Of a stretch of 64,000 nucleotides of DNA, positions 1-9,453 are shown piece after piece; position 1 is the stretch's first letter; every line of letters begins with the position of its first letter. The notes under the pieces are model-generated. The model saw nothing but the letters and a program-made list of their open reading frames with translations, was not told the origin of the DNA and did not search any database. Source of the stretch: Pseudomonadota bacterium (GTDB lineage Bacteria > Pseudomonadota > Alphaproteobacteria > Rhizobiales > Phreatobacteraceae); NCBI GenBank assembly GCA_020161695.1, contig JAIUOO010000005.1, forward strand, positions 124,001 to 188,000, read 5' to 3'. The translations under genes were made by a program, and so were the position numbers.

Positions 1-134
1 AGCCTGCGCCGGGCGAGGTCGAGCCTACCCTCGGCATCGGTACGCTGGCGGTCGGCCACGAGAAGCGGATGGCGTTCATCGGCGGCGGCCCGCTCGCCCC
101 TGCTTCGCAGACGGCTCATCAGCGTCTTGAACAT
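1..134 (-). CDS. N-terminal fragment of an unknown protein divergent from the TetR gene
   Basis: An ATG at 134 on the minus strand is preceded by a good ribosome binding site (GAGGGAG, 7 bases upstream). It opens a frame that runs uninterrupted to the window edge, giving about 44 residues. The protein begins MFKTLMSRLRSRGERAAADE and is strongly basic and charged. No domain is recognisable. Its promoter region is shared with the TetR-family gene at 243 and carries three palindromes, so it is the most likely target of that regulator. The function cannot be judged from the fragment; the real end lies outside the window. Confidence 0.55.
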   Translation of the reverse strand, partial: MFKTLMSRLRSRGERAAADERHPLLVADRQRTDAEGRLDLARRR

Positions 135-151
135 CGTCGTCTCCCTCGCTA

Positions 152-222
152 TGAACGGCGTTCACAGATGGTGTTTACCAATCCCATGAACGATGTTCAA
201 GCAGAATTTTGAACACCGTTCA
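152..222. promoter_or_regulatory. Three TGAAC-N3-GTTCA palindromes, candidate TetR operator array
   Basis: Three perfect 13-bp palindromes of the form TGAAC-N3-GTTCA lie at 152-164, 187-199 and 210-222, centred 35 and 23 bp apart, with spacers GGC, GAT and ACC. They fill the interval between the divergent starts at 134 (minus) and 243 (plus). Arms are identical while spacers differ, as expected for operators of a dimeric regulator. TetR proteins usually bind such sites in their own divergent promoters, so autoregulation plus control of the gene at 134 is the natural inference. Confidence 0.75.
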
Positions 223-242
223 GATTTTCTCGCGAGGACGTC

Positions 243-866
243 ATGGCAACCGCCGACAAGCGCGCGAAGCTGCGCGAGGACCTGATCGACGCCGCGGAGG
301 CGGCTGTCAGCGTCAACGGCCTGTCAGGCATCAAGGCGCGGGCGCTGGCGGAGGCCGCCGGCTGCGCGGTCGGGGCGATCTACAATGTCTTTCCCGACCT
401 CGACGCGCTGATCTACGAGGTCAATGCCCGCACGCTCAGGCGACTGGACGCGGTCCTGGCCGGCACCACCGAAGCCGGCGACGGCCCGGAGACCGCGATG
501 CGCAAGCTGGCGCTCGCCTATCACCGCTTCTCACGCGCCGAGCGGAGGCGCTGGACGGCGGTCTTCGCACACCAGATCCCGGACGGGGCCATGCCGCCGG
601 AATGGTATCTCGGCGTGGTCGCCCAACTGTTCCGCCACATCGAGGTGCCGCTGGCGACGCTTCTGCCCGACAGCACGCCGGCGATGCGCAATGGCCTCGC
701 GCGCACGCTGTTCTCGGCGTCCCACGGCATCGTCTCGCTGGGGCTGGAGGAAAAGCTCGGTCCCGCACCCGACGAAGTGATCGCCAATGCGCTGGTGGTG
801 ATGACGCGGAGCTGGGTGCTCGGCCTGCCGGGCGCGGTCGCCCCGCCTACTCGACCCGAACGGTGA
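243..866 (+). CDS. TetR/AcrR family transcriptional regulator (WHG-type C-terminal domain)
   Basis: 207 residues, the usual TetR length. An N-terminal helix-turn-helix (about residues 8-58) includes the recognition-helix region AGCAVGAIYNVFPDLDALIY. The C-terminal ligand domain carries the RRRWTAVFAHQ segment typical of the WHG subgroup. The ATG at 243 follows GAGG at 234-237. The gene faces a partial minus-strand gene across three palindromic operator candidates, suggesting local repression. Its 3' end overlaps the convergent pbpC gene by 20 bp (847-866). The inducer cannot be predicted. Confidence 0.9.
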   Translation: MATADKRAKLREDLIDAAEAAVSVNGLSGIKARALAEAAGCAVGAIYNVFPDLDALIYEVNARTLRRLDAVLAGTTEAGDGPETAMRKLALAYHRFSRAERRRWTAVFAHQIPDGAMPPEWYLGVVAQLFRHIEVPLATLLPDSTPAMRNGLARTLFSASHGIVSLGLEEKLGPAPDEVIANALVVMTRSWVLGLPGAVAPPTRPER

Positions 867-2901
867 CGCTGGCGCTGCGGCCTTCGCCGTCGACAACCGA
901 AAGCGTCGTGAAGCCCGGCCCGTCGGGATGGACGATGGCCTGCCGCTGCGCGCCGAACCGCACAGTGGGTCGGCCGTCGACCAGTACGGTGAACGGCGGC
1001 CGGCCGCCGGTCGTCCGGATCGCCAGCGGCTCCATCTCGCCCCGCGTCGCACCGAGATCGACATGCACGCCGTCCGGCGGGAAGGCGATCTTCAGGTCGC
1101 GCACGTCGCTGGCCTCCTCGCGCGCGGGCCCGAAGCGGCGGAGCGGTGCCGGCAGCTGCGACGCGGTCAGGGCCGGCAGCGCAGCCGGGCGCGGCGGCAG
1201 CGGCGCATAGGGGCCGAGCCGCGCGAAGGCGTCGAACAGGATGGGGGCGGCGGTGATACGGCCGGTAATGCCCGGAACCGAAGAGCCGTCCGGGCGTCCG
1301 ACCCAGACCGCCACCGTCCGCCGGCCGTCGAAGCCGACGGCCCAGGCATCGCGAAAGCCGTAGGACGTGCCGGTCTTGTAGGCGTAGCGGCCAGACTGGG
1401 CAGCCTCGGGCGCTGGCGCGTCCGCGAGGATGTCGCCGATGAACCAGGCCGAGTTCTCGTCGGCGATGGGCCGCGCGGCGGGAGCCGGCTCGCCGCGCCG
1501 CTCGGCGAGAGGCGGCATTTCCCCCCCTCGCGCAAGCCCGGCATAGAGCGCCGCGAGGTCGAACAGGCGGATGCCGACGCCGCCGAGCCCGACGGCCAGG
1601 CCCGGCACCTCGCCGCGTGGCAGGGCCGGGCGGATGCCCGCCTGTTCCAGCCGCGAATAGAAGCGCTGCGGCCCGACTCCGTCGAGCAGCGCGATGGCCG
1701 GCACGTTCAGCGACATCTGCAGCGCGGTGCGGGTCGAGACCGTGCCCTGGTAGCCGCGGTCGAAATTGGCCGGGGCATAGCTGCCGAACCGCGACGGGCG
1801 ATCCTCGATCAGCGTCTCGGGATGGGCGATGCCGGTCTCGTAGGCCATGGCATAGATCAGCGGCTTCAGCGTCGAGCCCGGCGAACGGATGGCGCGCGTC
1901 ATGTCCACCGCCCCCTGCCGCTCGTGGTCGAGCGGATCGGCCGAACCGACGCGGGCGATCACCTCGCCGGAGCGGTGGTCGATGGCGACGATGGCGCCCG
2001 ACAGTTTCGCGCCGGCCGAGCGTACACGCTCGCGCAGCAGCGCTTCCAGCGCCTCCTGCTGCGTCCGGTCGAAGGTGAGGCGGTGGACCCGTTCCGCCGG
2101 CCGGGCGGCGACAGCTTCGTTCGCGGCGTGCCAGGCGAAGGCCGGCATGGCCCGCCGCGCCAGCGGCACGCGCTCGGCCTTGCCACTCGCGACCTGCTCC
2201 GGCTTCAGCACGCCGGCGGCCAGCATGCGGTCGAGCACCCGGTCGCGCGCGCGCCGCGCCGTCTCCGGGAAGCGGTCCGGCCGGCGCGTCTCGGGGGCCT
2301 GCGGCAGGGCCACCAGCAGGGCTGCCTCGCCGGGCGACAGCCGGCGCGGCTCCTTGCCGAAATAGGCGAGAGAGGCGGCCCGGATGCCCTCGACATTGCC
2401 GCCATAGGGCGCGAGCGAGAGGTAGAGATCGAGCATGCGCTCCTTGCCGATCTCGCGCTCGAGACGGACGGCGCGCGCCATCTCGCGCAGCTTGACGGCC
2501 ATGGAGCGGCCGTCCGCGCGCTTGTCGATCAGGCGGACCACCTGCATCGACAGGGTCGAACCGCCCGAGACAATGCGGCCGGACGTCAGCCATTGGCCGG
2601 CGGCGCGGGCGAGCGCCAGGGGGTCGACGCCGGGATGCTGGCGGAAGCGGCGGTCCTCGTAGGCTGCGAGCATGCGCAGGAACAGGGGATCGACATCGGC
2701 CACCGCACCGGGAAAGCGCCACATGTCGTCGTCGGTCTGGAACGGTCGCAGGAGCCGGCCGTTGCGGTCCACGACCTCGCGTGAATAGGGCGTCGCCGAC
2801 CCGTCGGCTCCGGCCCCCGCCTGCCACGCGAAGAGGCCGCCGCCGATGCCGGCAAGCGCGAGCCCGCCGGCCACGGTTCCCGCGATGACGCGCCTTCTCA
2901 T
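847..2901 (-). CDS. pbpC: Penicillin-binding protein 1C (bifunctional transglycosylase/transpeptidase)
   Basis: Periplasmic peptidoglycan synthase anchored by an N-terminal membrane segment (residues 4-26). The glycosyltransferase 51 domain has the catalytic Glu in AAYEDRRF (E82) and the STLSMQVVRLID motif. The transpeptidase domain has SPGSTLKP (Ser343) and YKTGTSYGFRDAW (Lys509). A C-terminal beta domain of the PBP1C type follows. Total 684 residues from the ATG at 2901; a GTG at 2955 would add 18 residues with no membrane character, so I prefer 2901. The gene follows the alpha-2-macroglobulin gene by 73 bp on the same strand, the classical pairing of these two genes, thought to couple cell-wall repair with trapping of intruding proteases. 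Confidence 0.95.
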   Translation of the reverse strand: MRRRVIAGTVAGGLALAGIGGGLFAWQAGAGADGSATPYSREVVDRNGRLLRPFQTDDDMWRFPGAVADVDPLFLRMLAAYEDRRFRQHPGVDPLALARAAGQWLTSGRIVSGGSTLSMQVVRLIDKRADGRSMAVKLREMARAVRLEREIGKERMLDLYLSLAPYGGNVEGIRAASLAYFGKEPRRLSPGEAALLVALPQAPETRRPDRFPETARRARDRVLDRMLAAGVLKPEQVASGKAERVPLARRAMPAFAWHAANEAVAARPAERVHRLTFDRTQQEALEALLRERVRSAGAKLSGAIVAIDHRSGEVIARVGSADPLDHERQGAVDMTRAIRSPGSTLKPLIYAMAYETGIAHPETLIEDRPSRFGSYAPANFDRGYQGTVSTRTALQMSLNVPAIALLDGVGPQRFYSRLEQAGIRPALPRGEVPGLAVGLGGVGIRLFDLAALYAGLARGGEMPPLAERRGEPAPAARPIADENSAWFIGDILADAPAPEAAQSGRYAYKTGTSYGFRDAWAVGFDGRRTVAVWVGRPDGSSVPGITGRITAAPILFDAFARLGPYAPLPPRPAALPALTASQLPAPLRRFGPAREEASDVRDLKIAFPPDGVHVDLGATRGEMEPLAIRTTGGRPPFTVLVDGRPTVRFGAQRQAIVHPDGPGFTTLSVVDGEGRSASVTVRVE

Positions 2902-2974
2902 CGCGACGCCGCTTTCTCGTTTTCCCGCATTTTCTTCACGCGAACCGGTGCCCACTTCGCTTGAAAATGCTCAC

Positions 2975-5900
2975 TCAGCGCCCGCTCGCCGTCACCTCGG
3001 CCTGTCCGACCGCGGTGCGTGCCGAGCGTTCCGGCCGGTACATGTCCTCGATGGTGGCGGGGGGCACGACGAAGCGCCCCGGCGTCACCGCGCGGATCAT
3101 GTAGGCCACCTGCCAGTTGTTCTTCGCGCCGGAGGAGCGGCTGTAGGCCGCCTCGAACCGGTCGTCGCGGAACGCCTTGTAGTCGGGCTGCACCTGCTCG
3201 GGTCCAAGCCAGCGCAGGGCCGAGGTCTCGGCCGAGGCGATCAGGCTCGGATTGTCGATCTCGAAGCCGGCCGGCAGGCGGTCGACCAGCATGATCTGGC
3301 CGAGCTGCGGGCTCGCCTCGGTCACCTGCAGCACCACGACGAGGCGGGTGCCCTGCGCGACGCGGCTGATGTCCACCGGCCGCCCGTCCAGCGACATGTA
3401 GCGCCGCTGCAGCGTGAAGCCGCTGGAGGCCGCCGGCTCCGGCGTCGCCGGCGTACCGGTGACGCTCACGACCGCACGCACCGGCTCGGGGCCGGTATTG
3501 CGGAGGGAGAGGCCGCCTCCGAGCTCGTCGGAGCGCAGGGTGCGGGCCAGCGCTCCCTCATGGGCCGCGCCGCCGACATCGAGGCGGATGCGCTTGGCAT
3601 CCTCGATCAGCGCCTGGGCCGCGAGCACCAGCCAGACCTTCTCCTGCGTGGAGAGGTAGCGGGTGCGCCCGCGCAGATCCTCGACCACCCGCTGGGCGTC
3701 GGTGACGATGCGGCGGCTGACGCGGGCCTCGACGCCAAGCGCCATGATCGCCGCGGCGTCACGCAGGCGCGAGCCGTAGTCGAACCGGCCCATGTCGGTC
3801 TGGCCGCGGGCGGTGAGCAGCGTCACAGCCGAAGCCAGAACCCGCTCGGCACGGGCATGATCGCCCATCAGCGCGAGGGCCGCGCCGAGCTGGCCGCGCG
3901 CCACCGGCGTCGCGATCTCGTTCAGCTGGGTATCCGCCAGCCAGCGCAACTCGGAGAGCGAGCCGCGGCCGACGCGGGCGAGGACGTAATGGGCATAGGC
4001 GAGGTCCATGCCCTTGTTTTCGCCGACGCCGTTGGTCGAGACGACCAGCGTGCGCAGCCGCTCGATGGCCGAGTTGAACGCCTGGGTCGGGATGCCGTAG
4101 CCCTTGTCCTTGGCGCGGGCGAGGAAGTCGGTGACATAGGTGTCGAGCCAGGGGTCCTCGTTGGAGCCCGCCGACCACAGGCCGAAGGAGCCGGTGCCCG
4201 ACTGGCGCGACAGGATGCGGTCGATGGAATCGCGGATGCGGTCGGCCACCGGCTTTTCGAGCCCGAGCCCGCCTTCGGCTGCCGCCAGCACGTCGAGATA
4301 AAGCAGCGGCAGCGCGCGCGAGGTGATCTGCTCCGAACAGCCGAACGGGTAGCGGTCCAGTGCGAGGATCAGGCCGGGCACGTCGATGGCCGTGGACGGG
4401 CCGACCGAGACCGCGACACGGGCGGAGCCCGGCACGAAGTCGGTCAGCAGGTCCGAGGACACGGTGACGTTCTGCCCCGGCTCCATGCTCATCACCGTGC
4501 GGCGGCTGATGTCCGGATAGGCCGGGCGCACGCCGAGCGAATAGCGCGAGGTGACGTCGAGCCCGTTCGGGCCGGTGAGCTGCACGGCGAGCCGCCCGAC
4601 GCCAAGACCGGCGGCGGTCATCGGCAGCGACACCGAGCCGCGTCCGCCGGTGCCGCCGAGCTGCACCGTCGCGCTGGTCTGGGCGAGCCGCAGCGGGCCT
4701 TCCGGCGTGACCGTGACGCGATAGGCGCCGGCCGGAGCCTCGGCATTGACGAGGTCGAGCCGGGCGGTCGCGGTGTCGGCATGGCCGAGCACGCGCGGCA
4801 GGGTCGCGGTGACGACGACGGGATCGCGGGCGATCACGTCCTTCGACGCCGAACCGTGCTTGGTGGTCGTCCAGGCCATGGCCATCAGGCGCACGGTGCC
4901 GTTGAAGTCGGGGATGTCGAACGACGCCTCCGCCGTGCCGTCCGGACCGACGGTCAGGATGCCCGAGAACAGCGACACCGGCTCCTGCGCGGGCGGCGCG
5001 GTGGCGGGACGGTTGGCCGCCCCGTCGCCGCCGGAGCGGATCGAGCCGCGCACCGCCGACATGCCGTCGATGAGCAGGCCGTAGAGGTCGCGAACCTCCG
5101 CCGAAAGGCGGCGCTGGCCGAGGTAGTACTCGTCCGGCTTCGGCGGCTGGTGGTTGGTGATGGTGAGGATACCGAGATCGACGGCGGCGACCGTGACATA
5201 GGCCTGCTCGCCGGGCGCAACGCCCTCGACGCGGATCGGCACGCGCAAGGCCGTGCGCGGCTGCATCTTGTCCGGCGCGTTCAGCGTCACCTTGAGGCGG
5301 CGCTGGTCGGTATCGACGCCGAACCATGCGAGGCCGATGGCCCGGCCCGGCATGCGGGACGCGGCGGCGTCCAACGGCCGGCGCACGAAGACCGTCGCAT
5401 AGGCGCCGGCGCCCCAGTTCTGGCCGACGGGCACCTCGATGGTCGAACGGCCCTGCGGCACGTCGACGGTGCGCTCGGCGAGCAGCCGGTCGCCCATCAC
5501 CGCAACGGTGGCCGAACCCGCGAAGCGCGAGTTGATCGACACGGTCATGGTGTCGCCAGTCCGGTAGGACGGCTTGTCGAGGCTCATCTCGAGCACGTCG
5601 GGGGTGTCCGCCGTGCCGCCGGCGCCATAGCCGGATTCGAAGATGACGGTGGTGGTCGGGCCGGCGACATCGCCGCCCGAAGTGACTTCGAGGCGGTACT
5701 TGCCCCACGGCACCGGCACGCTGATGCGCGGCGCCTCGCCCGAGGCGGTTGCCTGCACCTGTCCGTCGGCGATGCGGCGGGTCGAGACGACCGCCTGGCT
5801 GCCCCAGCCGCTCGTTCCGCGCGTCCAGATCCAACGGGTTTCGAGGCGCAGAACCTGCCACGTCAGCGTCTGGCCACGGCGCGTGCGCCCGTCGGCGGCG

Positions 5901-8362
5901 ACCGAAATGGCCTCGAAGCTCGCCGTCTCGCCCTCGCCGACGCGATCGCCCTCGAACAGCGGCCTGACGCCGATCAGCGGCGTGCCCGGCAGGACCGGCA
6001 CGGTGGCGGTGCGCTCGACGGCGCGGCCGCCGGGTTCGGCGACACGCACCTGCAGGCGCGCGGAGAGCGGCCGGGTCGTGTCCTCCATGCGCGGCAGGCG
6101 CGCGGAGATCGTCGCCTTGCCGGCATCGTCGGTGGTGATGCCGTCGCCGAGCGGCTCGCGGTCGCGCTTCGCCTCCTCGTCGCCGAGGCCGAAGCGGAAG
6201 CCGGGGAAATCCGGTAGGTTCGGCGTCGTCTCCATCACGACCTCGCCCTCGACGCCGAGATTGGCGCCGGGCATGCCGAACAGGTAGCGGGCATCGACGG
6301 TCGCGCCAAAAGGCTGCGAGCGCGTCAGCCGCTGGGCGGCGGGCGTCAGGTCGAAGGCGATCCGGTCGGGCACGAAGTCTTCGACGAGAAAGCGCACCTC
6401 GCCGGCCATCGGGCTCTTCGGATCGGTGATGGCGCGGATGCGCCAGGTGCCAGTCGGCGCCGAGGAGACGATCGGGATCGGCACGGCGCGCGCGCCGGCG
6501 CCCTGATCCTGCGTCACGATGCGCCGATATTCGACGCCGTCGGGACGTTCGACCACGAGCGTCAGAGGCAGGCCGGTGACGGCATCGCCCTTGGCGTCGC
6601 GCAGCAGAGCGGTGAGATAGACCGTCTCGCCGGGACGGTAGATGCCGCGCTCGGGAACGAGGAAGGCGTCGAGCGGTCCGGGCAGTTCGCGCCCTGCGAC
6701 GCCTCGGTCGGAAAGGTCGAAGGCCGGCTGACGCAGGTTGAGGAAGGCATAGTCGCCGGCCGCCGTCGCGGCCACCAGCAGGGCGGGCGCCAGCGAGCCC
6801 TCGCCGCGCGTCAGGCCCGGCTCGAAGCGGACATGGCCGGAGGCGTCGGTGCGCTTGGTCCCCAGCACCTCGTTGTTGCGGGCGATCAGCCGCACCTCGA
6901 CATCGGCCATCGGCTTCGCCGAGTTCAGCGAGTGGATGTAGCCGTGGACGCCGTCGACGCCGGAAAGGGCGGTCACGCCGAGATCGGAGACGATGAACCA
7001 CTGGGCCACGCGACCGCTGGAAGACGAATCGTCGTCATCCGTGCGGCGCTGGGCATTGGTCGGCTTGGCGGTGATGACATAGACGCCGGGCTCGAGATTG
7101 CGCACCGCCTCGTCCACCGGGAAGGCGGTGGTGACGTCTTCATTCAGCCGGTTCTCGACCGCGAGCTGGCCCTTCCAGGCGGATATGCCGCGCTCGGTGA
7201 TGAGCTGCTGCATCTCGTAGCTTTCGAGCGGCTTCGGAAACTCCTCCTGGATCGTCTGCGCGATGGAGCGATCGCCCATGCGGATGATCTCGACATCGAT
7301 GGAAGCGAGATTGACCGAGACGACCGGCAGGCCGCGCTGGCCGGCGCGCGGCAGCACATAGGACCGACCGGAGAAGCGCACGGAGGGCGTGCGGTCGCGC
7401 ACATAGACCGAGACGTCGACATTGCGGGTCAGGCTCTCGCTCGGCAGCGCCGAGGGCAGGCCCTCGCGCAGCTGGAACGTGTAGCGCTCGCCGTGCTTGA
7501 GGCCGTCGACGCAGATCTGACGGTCATCGACCGTGATCGGCGGGTTGTTGACGCCGGTCTGACGGATATAGGGCGCGAAGTCGGTGCGGCCCTTGCGCAG
7601 GTCCTCGGAGAAGACGAAGCAGGCGCGGGGCCTGAGGCTGTCGGAATCGATCTTTGTCTCGCGCAGGCGGAAGCCATGCTGGTCGCGCAGGCGGTTATAG
7701 GCGTCGCGCGCCTCCGGCGTGTCGCGCGTCTCGACGACGGCGCGAGCGACGTCGATGGCCGGACGCCACTGCTGGCGGGCGACCATGAGCTGGCGCACCT
7801 GCGCCAGCGCGAAGGCCTCCTCGTTGCGGTTCTGCGCGCGGCGATAGGCCATGAAGGCCGCGCCCATCATGTCGTCCTGCAACTGCTGCCGCTCGCGCCA
7901 TTCGGTGCTGCGGATGCCGGCGAGCGCCTGCGAATAGCGCACCCAGGCAGCGGTATCAGGGCCGGAGCGCAGCGCGATCGCCTCCCACGCGCGGGCGGCC
8001 GCGCGGAAGTCGCCACGCGTCGCCGCCGCGTCGGCATCGCGCCGGACATCGGGGATAGGCCGGTCGTCGCCGGGGCGGCGGTTCGCGATGGCGGCCTCGA
8101 AACGGCGTGCCTGCTCGGCAAGGTCGTCGCGGCTAAAGGCGCGCAGCGGCGGCAGCATGGGCTGCGGCGCGGGGTTGCGCTGCTCCTGGCCGGGGCGTAC
8201 CGGCGGACGCGGCGCCGGCACCTGCGCCAGATCGATGATCTCGGGCTCAGAGGACTGGGCGAATGCGGCGGATGGAGCGAATGCGGCCTTGGGGCCGGCG
8301 AAACCGAGAACCGCTGCGACGATGAGCGGCCCCGCGGCCGCAACAAGACCTCGGATGCGCAT
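2975..8362 (-). CDS. Bacterial alpha-2-macroglobulin (YfhM-like protease trap)
   Basis: A very long secreted protein, 1795 residues from the ATG at 8362. A hydrophobic signal segment lies at residues 4-24, followed by an Ala-rich processing region. The many macroglobulin-like beta domains (MG2 region includes RGIYRPGETVYLTALL) lead to a thioester motif FGCSEQ with Cys at residue 1342, so the trap is of the thioester-containing class. An alpha-helical thioester domain and a receptor-binding-like C terminus follow. The start at 8362 is supported by CTGGGGA 9 bases upstream; an in-frame ATG at 8371 lies too close to it. There is no lipobox cysteine, unlike the E. coli lipoprotein, so the mature protein should be soluble in the periplasm. 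It is probably co-transcribed with pbpC. Confidence 0.95.
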   Translation of the reverse strand: MRIRGLVAAAGPLIVAAVLGFAGPKAAFAPSAAFAQSSEPEIIDLAQVPAPRPPVRPGQEQRNPAPQPMLPPLRAFSRDDLAEQARRFEAAIANRRPGDDRPIPDVRRDADAAATRGDFRAAARAWEAIALRSGPDTAAWVRYSQALAGIRSTEWRERQQLQDDMMGAAFMAYRRAQNRNEEAFALAQVRQLMVARQQWRPAIDVARAVVETRDTPEARDAYNRLRDQHGFRLRETKIDSDSLRPRACFVFSEDLRKGRTDFAPYIRQTGVNNPPITVDDRQICVDGLKHGERYTFQLREGLPSALPSESLTRNVDVSVYVRDRTPSVRFSGRSYVLPRAGQRGLPVVSVNLASIDVEIIRMGDRSIAQTIQEEFPKPLESYEMQQLITERGISAWKGQLAVENRLNEDVTTAFPVDEAVRNLEPGVYVITAKPTNAQRRTDDDDSSSSGRVAQWFIVSDLGVTALSGVDGVHGYIHSLNSAKPMADVEVRLIARNNEVLGTKRTDASGHVRFEPGLTRGEGSLAPALLVAATAAGDYAFLNLRQPAFDLSDRGVAGRELPGPLDAFLVPERGIYRPGETVYLTALLRDAKGDAVTGLPLTLVVERPDGVEYRRIVTQDQGAGARAVPIPIVSSAPTGTWRIRAITDPKSPMAGEVRFLVEDFVPDRIAFDLTPAAQRLTRSQPFGATVDARYLFGMPGANLGVEGEVVMETTPNLPDFPGFRFGLGDEEAKRDREPLGDGITTDDAGKATISARLPRMEDTTRPLSARLQVRVAEPGGRAVERTATVPVLPGTPLIGVRPLFEGDRVGEGETASFEAISVAADGRTRRGQTLTWQVLRLETRWIWTRGTSGWGSQAVVSTRRIADGQVQATASGEAPRISVPVPWGKYRLEVTSGGDVAGPTTTVIFESGYGAGGTADTPDVLEMSLDKPSYRTGDTMTVSINSRFAGSATVAVMGDRLLAERTVDVPQGRSTIEVPVGQNWGAGAYATVFVRRPLDAAASRMPGRAIGLAWFGVDTDQRRLKVTLNAPDKMQPRTALRVPIRVEGVAPGEQAYVTVAAVDLGILTITNHQPPKPDEYYLGQRRLSAEVRDLYGLLIDGMSAVRGSIRSGGDGAANRPATAPPAQEPVSLFSGILTVGPDGTAEASFDIPDFNGTVRLMAMAWTTTKHGSASKDVIARDPVVVTATLPRVLGHADTATARLDLVNAEAPAGAYRVTVTPEGPLRLAQTSATVQLGGTGGRGSVSLPMTAAGLGVGRLAVQLTGPNGLDVTSRYSLGVRPAYPDISRRTVMSMEPGQNVTVSSDLLTDFVPGSARVAVSVGPSTAIDVPGLILALDRYPFGCSEQITSRALPLLYLDVLAAAEGGLGLEKPVADRIRDSIDRILSRQSGTGSFGLWSAGSNEDPWLDTYVTDFLARAKDKGYGIPTQAFNSAIERLRTLVVSTNGVGENKGMDLAYAHYVLARVGRGSLSELRWLADTQLNEIATPVARGQLGAALALMGDHARAERVLASAVTLLTARGQTDMGRFDYGSRLRDAAAIMALGVEARVSRRIVTDAQRVVEDLRGRTRYLSTQEKVWLVLAAQALIEDAKRIRLDVGGAAHEGALARTLRSDELGGGLSLRNTGPEPVRAVVSVTGTPATPEPAASSGFTLQRRYMSLDGRPVDISRVAQGTRLVVVLQVTEASPQLGQIMLVDRLPAGFEIDNPSLIASAETSALRWLGPEQVQPDYKAFRDDRFEAAYSRSSGAKNNWQVAYMIRAVTPGRFVVPPATIEDMYRPERSARTAVGQAEVTASGR

Positions 8363-8475
8363 AGTCAACATTCCCCAGCGCGGCCCGACGCCCCATCGCC
8401 CGCGAGTCGCGACTGAACCACCCGCCTTCCGCACGGACAATCAGGAGAGATACGTATTTCCCCGTAGGGTAACGC

Positions 8476-9453
8476 TCAGCGCATTGTCCCACGTGCCGCC
8501 GCGACGATCTTGTCGGGCGTCACTTTCACCGCATCCTCCAGCGGCGGAGCGAAGGGCACGGGGATGCGCGGCGCACCGAGGCGACGGGCGGCCTTGATCC
8601 CAGCCGGGCCGAGGTCTTCGATCACGCTCGCCACCACTTCCGCACCGAAGCCGGCGGCCTCGACAGCCTCGTGGACGACCAGCAGCCGGCCGGTCTTCTC
8701 GACCGAGGCGCAGACAGCTTCCCTGTCCCACGGCCAGAGCGTCCGGAGGTCGAGGAGATCGACATTGATGCCCTCGGCCGCCAGCGTCGCGGCCGCCTGC
8801 TCGACCGCCGGCATGATCGCCGACCACGAGACCAGCGTCAGGTCGCGCCCCTCGCGCACACGGCGCGCCTTGCCGAACGGGATCGGCTCGATGACGGAAG
8901 CGACCTCGCCGGTGACTGGAAAGAGGTTCTTCGGGTCGAAAAACAGGACGGGATCGTCGGAGCGGATGGCGGTGACGAGAAGGCCGGCGGCATCGGCTGG
9001 CGTCGAGGGCGTCACCACGATCACGCCGGGCAGATGGACGAACCAGGATTCCAGCGTCTGCGAATGCTGGGCCGCCGAATTGCGCCAGATGCCGTGCGGC
9101 ATGCGGATGACGACCGAGGGCTTGGCCTGCCCGCCGAACATGTAGCGAATCTTGGCGATCTGGTTGACCAGCTCGTCCATGGCGCACATGACGAAATCGA
9201 AGATGCGCATCTCGATGATCGGCCGCGTGCCGACCAGCGCCGCGCCGAGGCCCGCGCCCATGATCGTCGATTCCGAGATCGGCGTGGACACCACACGCTC
9301 CGCGCCGAATTCGGGCAGGAAATCCCTGTACTGGCCGTAGAGCCCGCCGCGCGCGACATCCTCGCCGAGCACCCAGACGGTGGGGTCGCGGCGCATTTCC
9401 TGAAGGGCGGCAAGGCGCACGGCCTCGACCAGCGACACGCTCTGCACGCTCAT
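8476..9453 (-). CDS. 2-oxoacid/acetoin dehydrogenase E1 component, beta subunit
   Basis: 325-residue transketolase-like pyrimidine-binding subunit of a thiamine-diphosphate dehydrogenase. It starts MSVQSVSLVEAVRLAALQEM, shows LGEDVARGGLYGQYRDFLPE and STPISESTIMGAGLGAALVG, and ends with the transketolase C-terminal domain (LLVVHEAVEAAGFGAEVVAS). The start at 9453 shares the ATGA overlap with the alpha-subunit stop, showing translational coupling. With the alpha subunit it forms a heterotetrameric E1 that decarboxylates a 2-oxoacid or cleaves acetoin. No lipoyl E2 or E3 gene is adjacent, so the acceptor and substrate are unknown. It closes the minus-strand operon cupin, solute-binding protein, E1 alpha, E1 beta. 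Confidence 0.9.
   Translation of the reverse strand: MSVQSVSLVEAVRLAALQEMRRDPTVWVLGEDVARGGLYGQYRDFLPEFGAERVVSTPISESTIMGAGLGAALVGTRPIIEMRIFDFVMCAMDELVNQIAKIRYMFGGQAKPSVVIRMPHGIWRNSAAQHSQTLESWFVHLPGVIVVTPSTPADAAGLLVTAIRSDDPVLFFDPKNLFPVTGEVASVIEPIPFGKARRVREGRDLTLVSWSAIMPAVEQAAATLAAEGINVDLLDLRTLWPWDREAVCASVEKTGRLLVVHEAVEAAGFGAEVVASVIEDLGPAGIKAARRLGAPRIPVPFAPPLEDAVKVTPDKIVAAARGTMR

Noticed and set aside
2901..2955. GTG start at 2955 for pbpC
   Set aside because: The extra 18 residues are polar and precede a well-formed membrane anchor starting at the ATG at 2901.
2846..6217. 1123-codon open frame antisense to the alpha-2-macroglobulin gene
   Set aside because: It is a high-GC shadow of the minus-strand gene; its residues are Arg/Gly/Ala/His-rich with no domain, and the opposite frame has a complete recognisable protein.
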